Below, in pieces: positions 12,317 through 22,906 of a stretch of DNA of 64,000 nucleotides. A program made the position numbers and the translations under genes. Positions within the stretch are counted from its first letter, which is position 1. The number at the start of each line of letters is the position of its first letter. The DNA lies in assembly GCF_905220415.1 (NCBI RefSeq), contig NC_059568.1, forward strand, positions 3,906,001 through 3,970,000. Reading direction: 5' to 3'. This DNA comes from Colias croceus. Lineage: Eukaryota > Arthropoda > Insecta > Lepidoptera > Pieridae. The notes beneath the pieces are model-generated. The model worked only from the letters and a program-made list of their open reading frames with translations, searched no databases and was not told the DNA's origin.

Positions 12317-15300
12317 GTAAGTCTATGATTAAGTTATTGATTTTTTACTACCTCGCCGTATTCTGCTCTAACTTTGATGGAAAATTTACCACAATTTTTA
12401 TCTTTATTCTCGACTCTCTCTAAACATTGTGTTTATTAAAAAATACCAATTAATTAAGTATTACGCTCATAATGAATCATCGATATTTACACGAATTGCT
12501 GAATTCTATTGTTTGATATATTACGTTGTTCTTTCTTTTGTAAGCTTATTAAATAAATAATAAGAAACGACAAAGCCTTTTGATTGATTAGTTATAATTA
12601 TAATAGGAACTGCATGATTTAAATAAGATTTAAATTTTAAAAAAAGCTAGCCGCCCTGAGATAAAAACTTAAAAAAAGAATTAGCTGAATTGGTCGAGCC
12701 ATTATTGATTTTTACCCTTAGCAACACAAAAAATTTATTGCATGGATTACTACAAATACATTAGACTGTAATAATTTTAAAGGTATATAGACATATATTT
12801 TTCTATAACATCATATTATAAGGCTGGTTGCAGAGCTTGACCCACCATCAGTGTGTACGTCAGTCGTGTTTGTCATATGTATGGAAATTCATAAAACCGT
12901 TCATAACTAGACCGACCATACGCATGTGTATTGCCATACGTATTAGTGTCATAGTCATGCACATTGTTGATGCGTATTGTCAGGACCGATGGTACACACT
13001 GATGGTCGGTGAAGCTCTGCAACCGGCCTTATGCTTAAAGTGAAGCTTAGCTATAATTCTAAATGAGTTTGTTTCACCTAATTTACTAAACAACTCATAA
13101 TATTAATTACTTATTTGCCCTTGTCACATTCCATCTTTTACTACACCCTTAAAGTACAATACAAAACAAAATCCTATACACACATACAGAAGAGGTAAAA
13201 AAGAAAGGAAAAAAGTATGTACTTACACAAATGTATAGTATTCTCTTTTAACTTTAAACTAATATCAGTCAGGTTCTCTTTAATAAACTCATTTTATGAA
13301 TCACCACTTTGTAATCACAGTAGTAATTGATAAGTAGTTGTAGTGCTTACATGTATAACTAAATGACTAATCAAACAAATGTGTTCAATGGTTTTGACTT
13401 GTAAACATGCCAGACATATAAACAGATAAATAGCGCTTACATTTATAATGTTAGTAGGCATTTAAGACAGACAAATTGTTTTTTCAATAGCAGTTCTTAT
13501 AATTAATAATCTTGTTTAAAATTTTAATAACTCAGCCCCCGGAATCACAGACACAATAGATTTCTATTGTGTCGTGGCCAGATCGGGCTGCTCGGGGCTC
13601 AATGGGTTAAAGCACTGATTTGATGATCAATCATTTCTCCCATAAGTAAATGATAAGGTATTTAATAATCAGAAATGTGATACTTACTTACTCCTGCTGT
13701 AACTTGATACAACTCCTGTGTTGGTTTACAAATTACAAACATTATTGTTTTATCAACAAATGTCAGTTGAGAACAGTATCAGGTACTGTCAAGATCATGT
13801 ACGTTCAATTAGTTAATTGAATAAATAAAACATTATTGTGGCAGAATGGAATACAGATACACAGGTATATCATTTTATGTACCCCTTTATTACTATAGTC
13901 CATATATATAGGCATTTTTTTGTGTTTAAATTGTGATCTAAAATTTGTATTATATTATTGATATTTCTATTGCATAGACTTGCTTTTTTACTATAGTGAT
14001 TGTGTGAGGTATGTGGTAATTATGATAACATTTAATCGTTTATATTGTTTATTGATACTTTGTTATGTCTGACTATTTGGATATACAAAACAAAAAAGAA
14101 AACTTGTTTATTGTACTTTATAGTAATATTTTTTTTTTCAAAAAGTTACATCTCTGATATTAAGTAGACATACATAACATTTAAAACTAACAGAATTGAA
14201 ACTTGTTAATGTTTAAATTGAGACTTGAGAGTAATAATTTTATTTACTAATTATGAGGAAAAAGTTCCATTGTGATTATTATTTATCTAATGGTTTAATA
14301 AACAATAGAGTGTTCATTCTAACCTTAGACATGCAATGACTCACAGAAATTTTTGTTAAAATTCATTTATTTTTGAATAAATACTTGTACACCAATATAT
14401 GATATACAATATATTGTTAGACCAAAATACTTTTACACCAATTTTATTTACGAATTTGTGTGCCTAGAAACAATGATAATCTTGCTCATAATAATAAAAA
14501 CAACAATTGAATAAATTTCAACCTTTAACCTTCCTACTTTAGCACAAAAACAGATTTTATTTATATTGTTAGTTCACGGGTAAATAACCAAACAGTGTAA
14601 ATGATAAACATAAAAATACTTTAATTAAAACATAATAAACCACACAAAATAATTATAGACATTTGTATGATGTTTGAACATAAAATGTTGCTTACTTTTG
14701 ATACTATAACAGTAGACCATTAAAAACTAAACCATTAAAATGATATGAAATTAATACCTACGTAATATACCAGATGTTAGTTTACAGATAATAAATTTAT
14801 TTAATGGATTTAATATATTGTATTTGATAAGTAGTAACGGATATTATTTCACAATTACATACTTTTTATTTTAACAAGTTCATTGCAAATGGTTTTTTAT
14901 GCGCTCATAGAATGATTGAAATTCAAATGAATTATATTTGCGGTAATGTTTGATATTTTTATTTGTGACGGTGTTTTATATGAATAATTTACAAATGTGT
15001 TATATTATTAATATTTAATGTAGGTTTATCAACTTCAATATACCTGAGAATGCTAACTAAAGTGAAAGTGGGTGTTATAATTGAAAATCTGAGTGATAAA
15101 CTGTTGTATTTTTAATTAGGTGATTTTGAGCATAACAATTGTGTTGTTTTACTTTAAAATTTAGAGTTTCTAAAAGTTCTAACTGCATTAATTAATAGTA
15201 ATTAGTAAACATTGCTGTTTATGGGAAATACTTTATCCTCGACTCAAAGTTCAATATTATGTTTCATGCAAAGAAGCATATGATATATGATGAATAAACA

Positions 15301-18300
15301 TAGAAGTGCACTCATAATTATTATAATCAAGAAGTTCTCTTATAATACCCAATGTTCGAGGCAAATCTATTGTCATAATCCACCATATTCTAACATACCA
15401 ACTTGCCAATATGCTGCATATCATTTTATTGTGTATGGGGAAGCGCTTGAACACAATCTTGCTGATATTTTAAGCTAAGATGTGGTCTAAGATGGTACCC
15501 ACTTCCTTTAGATAGACTATATCTGTATTTCCACTGATCAAACATCAATATTTGTGAACATGAATAGCTTCTTATACACTAAACTTAAAATTATTTTCCA
15601 GACCATGAGACACGCAGGAGCTCGTTCCAACGTGATGAAGAATCGCAGGCCAGGCCATCTGAAGACACTCCACTCATCAACAGATTTCCTGACAACCACA
15701 GGATAAGGCAGAGGAACCTAGTCACTATAATAACTGTTGGCTTCCTGCTATCTATTTTGTTAGCAGGCATCGTAATTGGCATTTACTTATTGATTCTTCA
15801 GAACAACTCAGGTATGTTTCTTTTGGTGATAGTTTTCACTAGCTTTGCCTAGTAGTTTAGCCCGCTTTGCTGAACTCCTATTGGTCTTAGCGAAATGATA
15901 TATCGCTTATAGCCTTCTTCGATAAATAGCTATCTACCACTGTAAGAAATTTATAAATCAGATCTGTAGTTCCTGAGATTAGCAAATTCAACCAAGAAGT
16001 TTGTAGGATTAATTCCAATGAACTGATGTATAGTTTTTATCACAATGCATATATATTACATAATTATGGCTTATGCCACAGCATTCTATTGTTATGAAAA
16101 GATAACAACACATTCCAAAACGAATTATGATTAAATAAATAAATAAAAAAACACATTATTGTACACACAAAACAAAACAAAATCAAACAAAAATAATACA
16201 CAAACAATGGAGTGGTACAAATAGGTGGCCTAATCGCTAAGAAGCGACATCTTCCAGGCAACATTTGGATATAGGAAAAGTTTGAAGAAAAATAAACAAT
16301 TGGAAGAAGGAGCATAGCGAAGCATTATAAAAGGTAGGACTTACAATAAAATCAACAGAATTTATAGTGTTTCTTTCAAGTACTTCTCATAACAACAGCT
16401 TAAAAATAAATGTAATTTACAATTATATTTAAATCAGGTCACACAGAAGAAGATGTTTTTTCAAAGTTGGTTAAGTATTTTAAAATATAGAAACCGTATA
16501 TGTCACAAGAAGTTGTCCTATATCTTGTATAACAGTTTGAATTGAACATTTTTTTATAAAATTATAATAAATGAATAATTCAAAACGAGAACGAAATTCT
16601 AATGTTAGGCATAATAATGCTTAAAACTATTTTTATGATGTCCTTACTGTAATTACATATCTATGCAATGTGATATGTAATGATGGCTTGTCATTTACTG
16701 AGTCTTGTCTTATTGCTATTTATACATGTGGCATTTTGAAATAAAATATTTTATAATATATTATGTACATTGTACATTGTATAATTTTAATAGTTTGTTA
16801 TATTATTCAAAGACTTGGAATTTTAAACTATATTATCATTGAATATACTGTAAGACTATATTATTGGTATTAAAAACCATACTCTACATTAATGTGCTTA
16901 AGCTGAAGCTGATTGCTTGAATGAGTATCTCTCAGGAACTACTAATATGACTTTTTTGTGCTGGGTAGGTAGTCAATACGGCAACAATCTGGCTCTAGTT
17001 ATTTCGGCATCATGCTATAATAAATAAATATTTTAAGAGAAGAAGCACCTAACTGGGTAGGCTAGTTAATGATAACACTGGTCAACAATGATTTTGTTGC
17101 CCCGGATATGAAAGTGGTTTCGAATAATTTAATGCATATTATATATAAAACTATTAATGGTTTTGGTAGATTGGCTCTAGTTTTTTTTTAATCTTAATTT
17201 TCTTATTAGACTCTAAAACGCAGCACGAAATAGAAGGTATATTTGTTTAACATCATTTATTTACTACAAAGTTTTACTTATTGTTTTGTTTTAGTAACTT
17301 ATTAATTCAAAAGGATATAAAAATAGAGAAAAATAATTAAAACTTATGAAAAAGTACAAGGAAATAGATTTTATAAGCTTCTCTTCTTAGTTAATTTTGG
17401 GACAATAGTTTTGTTATGGACCATCAGTAATCTGCCATCATGTGACGATCCCATATACCCTGATAACTTTATTCCATAATTTTTACTTCTTTTTCGATGC
17501 GTCCTTCCTGTTCCTCACAGAAATTTCGCAGATTTACTGGGCATCTATCCAGGAGACTGTGGGCAAAGTGTAGCTTTGTGCTCGTATTTGCTCATAAAAT
17601 AATGAAGTTTTTTAACAACTGTTGTGCTTTATAATTTGGTGTTTTAAATTTACCTTAAATTAACCAATACTATATCTCTCCATAATTTACATTCAGCATC
17701 AGTTATAAAATTTTGTTAAATTTTCATCTTTTATCAATTTTCAACACGCCCGTCCTGTAGGGCCGTCGGGTATTCATCTTATACTTCTAGATTCCCTCAA
17801 AGGTCTAAATTCTTATATTAATTAATAATTCCTAATTAATTCCCTTTATCTAATTCTATTAATAAAAACATCAAGGGAATTTCGTATACCTATCCACTTT
17901 GCTGACCAAGTGCTACTGGGTTTCTTCAACTCAATACAAACCGAAAATTGTTGTTTATAAAAATGATTTTTTTACAGAAACCATTTATTATTCTGATATT
18001 CTACAGTCAGATTTATAGAATAGGGTTATGTCTGAGCAAATAAATGTGCAGAAAACGTAATTCACCAAAAAAATAAACACTTGTTAGTAACCCATATTCT
18101 TAAGGGCCGTAAGTAAATTTAATATATGAAAATCCATATTAAAAACAAAAATAGAGCCAATTAAATAATTTTAATGATTACATTCGCAAACTGAGTACTT
18201 GAAATATATAAATCTGTAGAAATATCCAGGGCAACAAAAAAAAAATTGTTTTTTTGTTGAGCTGTGTAATAAATGATTTATTGTTTAAAATAATAGCTCC

Positions 18301-21300
18301 ATTTTGAACTAATACTTTACCGTGGCACATGTACAAAACAACTTTAATTCTCTAAGAAACCTGAGTTCCTTAATTAAGCTGTTATTAATGCCCACGTATT
18401 TTTTCTTTCATAAATTTGCATTAAATAAATTAAAATCTGCATAAACATTAATAAGTAATACGTAAATTAGTTTGTTAACACTGCTTTATAATAATAATAA
18501 TAATTTTAAAACCAGTATGAGAAAAACACATTTAAAATTTGACATTTAATTGCAATGACCCGGTAATTTAAATGTTAATAAAAAATACTGGTTATTTGAA
18601 TTATTTGTTTTACATTAAGGGGCTGACAACACCAAATAGAAGTTATTTGAGCAGTTTTTTAAGAAAAGATATTTATTCTAGCCCATCAAAATTATATTTC
18701 GAAGACCGTGGACGGACTCGATACATAATTGGACGAAATCGGCTCGATTCTATGTCTTTATTATTTTGACGTACGGGTCTGCAATTTAAAACACGAAGTC
18801 AACATATTCATACCTGAAAATCTAACGAGTCTCGCATAATTATGACCCACACTTTTCCTTAAATCACATATTTTCTTATTATTTTCTTCTACGACCTGGC
18901 CCCGCCAAGTAACAGTGATATTGCGCTCTCGTTTGCGCACACTGTCTAATCTAATTGTATGGGAGTAAAGGAGAGCGCAATCACTATTGAATTTGCTCTT
19001 AATAGCCCCTTAAAATCCGGTTTTTAGAATTGTAACTGTTACATATTTTGAAATGATTTTTTTTCAAAAACAATAAATGAAATTACAACATAATTTAAAG
19101 CTAAGTCTGCTAAAGTGTTTCTTTATTTGAACATGGAAATCTCAAGAACTACTGTAGGTACTGTGTAGGGACCGATTTCAAAAGTGTTCAACTGTTATGC
19201 TTTTTAATTGTTAAGGCCGTGTACGCGGTCCGTGCGCTGTTTGGCTCAAATATGTGATTTTTCAAACCAGATTGTCCATCAACCACTTATCTTACAAACA
19301 TATGAATTACTAATAATGTTAGGAAATTTTATTGTCTATGTAGTTAGTTAAGAGTTTTTTTCAATTAATACAGTATTTGTGAATACCATCAAGATAACTG
19401 AGCTGATGATTACTTGATTTCACTTTTAGTGTCAATTTCGAAGCTAAAAATATCTGAAATTGCTGACAGATCTAACACACAATTTTTTTAACTAACTGCA
19501 AAAATCCTTATTAAAATAGTTAGTTAAAAGATTTTTTTATTTTGGACTCCTAACTTACGAAATTAAAATCCACAACAATGTGAATTTTTTTAGAAATTAT
19601 AGTCGACAAAATGATTATTTTCACCAAGATATTTGACTTAATTGAATATAATTTATACATATTGCAATAAAAGAATGTCTTACTTATAAGATAAAATTTA
19701 AAAAATCAACTAAGGTACCTCTATTATTTTTCTACAATTTTTTTAAAAGTACTATAAAACACTGCGCGCGACCCGATTCAAATCAGTCGGCAGCGAGCCT
19801 TTCCAGAGAGAGGACATGTTGCTCGGCGCTCTCCTGTGGACCTATGCTGTTCATAGTAAAAGGATAGCGCAAGCCGCGATCTATCGTAATAGATCGCGGA
19901 GATTATGACTTGCGTTAAATTGAATAAGCGCTCTTAAGCACCCGGGTGAAGCCAGTACGGACCGCCTATTTATCATAACATAATTCAGAAGCAAAGGATC
20001 TCTATGGTCGTGGTTTCTTAAAAAAATCATAAAAAATATATTATATTATGTATTACAGAGAACATCCTACCACCGATCGACGATACGCTCCAAGTTTTAG
20101 AAGTTCCACAATTCGGGGAATCACTCAGCTTACAAGAGTTAACAGAGGCTACGCGTGTGTTAGTCACGCACACATACACGCGGCAATGTGACGTCACAGC
20201 TGAATGTTTGCAGTTGATCAACGAGATACAGGTATCGTGTTACGGATGTTTGTGTAGAATGTGCGGTTATGGTATTGTTGAATTGGTATTCCTACATTGT
20301 ATAAAACAGTCGCTTTCCGCCGTCTGTATGCTTAGGTCTTTAAAGTTTGTTCAACAGATTTTGATTGATTTTTTTAATGATAGAGTGATTTAAGAGAAAG
20401 GTTTTAGTATAATTTTTCAAGTTTTAGACAGACGGGCAAAGCCACGGGCGGAAAGCTAGTGACAGATAAGTTGGAAGATTTAAAACGTCTTGGGAACATT
20501 TTACATAAGTAAAATTTACTTCATATCCTATATTTATCATAAATTATAGTCCACAACGTTGGCAAAAACAATACAAATTATAAACAGAAAAATCCTATAT
20601 ACATAATTTTGCAAGTGTCTACCATAAGCATTGATTACGTTTTGCTTAAAATATCTTACCAACGCGAACCTCTACTAAATAATAATTGACTAGTCCTTAT
20701 TAATTATTATAAAGTAGTTACCTAAAAAACTACAGGTGCGGCAAATCTTAATAATAATAATCAAAGGTGATATGATTAAATGATTTATTTTCTGGATTCA
20801 ACTTATGTGCAGAGAAATATAAATATGAAACTACCTACTCGCTGACCTACTCATAATCATGTTCCATGCCATATAAAAGAACATAGTTTAGTTTTTCATA
20901 TTTGTGTCGTCGTCGTGGAAATATGGACAGTATGCAGATTAATCAAAAATAATTTTGAAAATTTTCCAAATCTTGGAATTAAAACCCAAGGTCTTGGGGT
21001 CTCTGCACAATGTTAATATATTTGCATATATAATATAATAACAAAATAAACTACATTTTGACTTTATCAATATTTTGACAATAAATAAATGTTCTTTTAT
21101 AATGTGTTATGTGCGTCATTAATTTCGGTATGATAAATCTTCCGGGGTTTTATCGATTAGGTAAAAACTAACAACTTAAATTGGATTTACTTGGTCCATT
21201 ACAACCCGGAAAATATTCTGCAAAACACTTATTATGTTAGCATTCAAATGAATTTCAAATTATTTTGTCTTATCTTTTAAATAAGTACAAAATTAATTAT

Positions 21301-22670
21301 CTCTTTGTCTAGGCTTTACAATTTGACTCTCTTTAATTTGTAGTTTAATTATAAAAATATATAAAGCAACTTCTAACTGTAAGTGCTGATTTACACAGGG
21401 TCAGTAACTGACTACAAATTCGAGGCAAATCAGTGCTGACCCGAAAAAAAACCCTGTGTAAACAGATTTGAAGTCAATACAGAGGCTTGAAGTCTATGTA
21501 AACAGTTAAAGTCAGTCGCGACGCCGAATTTCGGCGCCGTGACTGACTAGTCTACTGACCCTGTGTAAATCAGCATTAAAGGGAAAATGAGGTGGACCTC
21601 TCTTTGGCAAAAATGGGAACTGGCTGAATTTTTTTTCATACAGCTCTGGTTTGCAGTAACCCAAAAAAGCAAATATATACCTACTAAAATTGAACAACTG
21701 TCCATTAAAATCATTATAAAAAATATTTCATGGATTAAATACATTTTTTGAAACGAAATAACTTTTTCCTACAAAACAATAGCCGTGAAACCGTGGTATT
21801 AACTAGTCGTGTTATTTACTATAATTTTAGTTATACATTTTTAAAGACCAAACCAATTTTTAAGACCAATTCGGCCATCCGTGATCCGTGATGATTATAT
21901 TATTAACTCAGCCCCCGGAATCACAGACACAATAGAAAATCTATTGTGTCGTGGACCGATCGGGCCGCTTGGGGCTCAATGGGTTATTATAGTTTAATAT
22001 TTTTCTTTCAGATGGCGAATAACAAGGAAATGGCTTACAACTTTTTGGTTTCATCAAACGGTTCGTTATTCCAAGGCCTTGGCTGGAAACAATATATGGA
22101 TAATCCTCCGTCTACACTTATTGTAGCTTTTATTGGTACGTTTTTATAATTTACACATAATATATATAAAAAATGAGTATTTGTTGGTGAAAATAGTAAT
22201 TATGGTTAAACTCAAAATTGAATATACAAATAGATGTCGATTAAATTTAGCGAAATTGGATTAAAGCAAATAAATTATTTTAATATTGTTATTAGTTTTC
22301 ACAACTCCATGACCTTTTTTGGAGTCTAGGTTTTTTTTTATAGTGGACGGTATCTAGATTTTTTGGTAAAACGGCCACCAGTAAAATATATTGAAATAAT
22401 ACATAGCATATTATGTTCGAATGCCGCTTCGTGATCAATGTATTTCTATTTTATAAAGCATTCTATGTTATAAAACTAAATATCAAAATCTTTTTAGGTA
22501 ATTTCACTGACGTCAGCCCGCCGCAGCCGCAAATCAACGCATTCAATGACTTCCTTGCCAAATCTGTGAGACTACACTTTTTATCTTCCAACTACACTCT
22601 AATCGGTAGAAATACCAAAAATATTCCAACGAAGCTGTTTGACAGTTTGTCTATCAACACAGTAGAATAA
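12292..22670 (+). CDS. Non-catalytic peptidoglycan recognition protein, transmembrane form
   Basis: Plus-strand exons are 12292-12316, 15602-15811, 20059-20231, 22012-22135 and 22498-22670, totalling 705 nt and 234 aa with matching phases throughout. The last four exons are strongly supported. The first (8 codons, donor GTAAGT) is the weakest. The protein has a roughly 47-residue cytoplasmic tail, a transmembrane helix around residues 48-74 (TIITVGFLLSILLAGIVIGI), a linker, then a PGRP domain. Domain marks are THTYTRQCDVTAEC with the conserved disulfide pair, AYNFLVSSNGSLFQGLGW, and LIVAFIGNFTD. The amidase zinc ligands are lost: IHHT is THTY, GHRDV is GRNTK, and the Cys near the end is missing. 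PGRPs bind bacterial cell wall in Toll/IMD immunity. This one should be a receptor, co-receptor or decoy (PGRP-LC, LF or LA type). AATAAA overlaps the stop codon. Confidence 0.82.
12819..13031. mobile_element. MITE with ~40-bp terminal inverted repeats
   Basis: TAAGGCTGGTTGCAGAGCTT at the left pairs with the reverse complement of GAAGCTCTGCAACCGGCCTTA-type sequence at the right. Complementarity continues through CATCAGTGTGTAC with a few mismatches. It lies in the first intron of the PGRP gene. The open frame at 12828-13043 lies wholly within it and is not a gene. Confidence 0.8.
13529..13608. mobile_element. 80-bp foldback element, copy 1
   Basis: It reads AACTCAGCCCCCGGAATCAC then ACACAATAGA..TCTATTGTGT, and ends GGGGCTCAATGGGTT. 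Imperfect outer inverted repeats surround a perfect inner stem. A near-identical copy is at 21905-21985. Confidence 0.75.
13609..15601 (+). other. Rest of PGRP intron 1
   Basis: AT-rich and mostly low complexity. The two overlapping opposite-strand frames at 15257-15478 lack splice or motif support. It ends in a TTTCCAG acceptor at 15595-15601. No RNA gene or exon is recognised. Confidence 0.5.
15812..19752 (+). other. PGRP intron 2, upstream part
   Basis: 15838-15996 is a diverged copy of the repeat at 37340-37543 (CTATTGGTCTTAGCGAAATG, TTCCTGAGATTAGCAAATTC). About 18912-18985 carries arms AGTGATATTGCGCTCTC and GAGAGCGCAATCACT. A GC-richer stretch at 19210-19250 (AAGGCCGTGTACGCGGTCCG) looks repeat-derived. 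The rest is AT-rich with no gene. Confidence 0.5.
19753..19787 (+). promoter_or_regulatory. Internal promoter of the PGRP gene (TATA + Inr)
   Basis: TATAAAA at 19753-19759 is followed by initiator TCAGT at 19783-19787, with its A at 19785, 32 nt from the first T of the TATA box. The predicted 5' UTR is 31 nt, leading to the ATG at 19816. No clear NF-kB-type site was seen in the immediate upstream sequence. Confidence 0.65.
19816..22670 (+). CDS. Secreted isoform of the same PGRP
   Basis: An alternative first exon, 19816-19855, encodes MLLGALLWTYAVH plus one nucleotide and ends at a GTAAAA donor. The A joins AG of exon 20059-20231 to make Lys, so the phase is correct. The remaining exons are shared with the membrane form (20059-20231, 22012-22135, 22498-22670). 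The total is 510 nt, 169 aa, close to the size of short secreted PGRPs. The short hydrophobic N-terminus should act as a signal peptide, cleaved near the exon join. The exon replaces both the cytoplasmic tail and the membrane helix, so the product would be a free PGRP domain that cannot cut peptidoglycan. The donor is weaker than consensus, and expression is inferred from the TATA/initiator spacing. Confidence 0.6.
20428..20459 (+). repeat. Helitron-like 3' end fragment
   Basis: GACGGGCAAAGCCACGGGCG followed by GAAAG and CTAG-T matches the hairpin-plus-CTAG terminus at 11563-11801. It lies in PGRP intron 3 (20232-22011), where no further gene was seen apart from two foldback elements. Confidence 0.6.
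21384..21575. mobile_element. MITE with 23-bp perfect TIRs
   Basis: TGCTGATTTACACAGGGTCA plus GTA at the left is the exact reverse complement of the right end (21553-21575). The interior repeats related words (ACTGACT, TGTAAACAG) and has a palindrome, GGCGCCGAAATTCGGCGTCG-like. It lies in PGRP intron 3. The minus-strand frames at 21512-21744 are shadows. Confidence 0.85.
21905..21985. mobile_element. 80-bp foldback element, copy 2
   Basis: It is a near-identical copy of 13529-13608. Its right edge is only 26 bp from the acceptor-adjacent exon at 22012, so it lies where the branch point and polypyrimidine tract of that exon would be expected to start. Confidence 0.75.
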
Positions 22671-22906
22671 ACGTATTGAATATGAGCCCTTTACACAATG
22701 GGCAGCGTTGGGCGGGTAGAGGCAATCACGATAGTGTGATAAGGCCTAAATGTCTATGATCGGCATTGTAGATGTTTATTTATAATCGCCGTAATGGTGG
22801 CAAACATCGACGAGCGTGTTGGGCCATCGCTGCAATGCCAATGAGTAGAGGACCCTTAAGTGTATTTGTAGAAGAATTATTCCTTTCTAAGTGGTTTAGA
22901 CTTGAT
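22671..22906 (+). other. PGRP 3' flank
   Basis: It probably holds 3' UTR. AATAAA at 22666-22671 overlaps the stop codon and could serve as polyadenylation signal. No other gene is visible before the tandem array. Confidence 0.45.

Noticed and set aside
12828..13043. 71-codon plus-strand frame
   Set aside because: It lies inside a MITE whose ends are its terminal inverted repeats.
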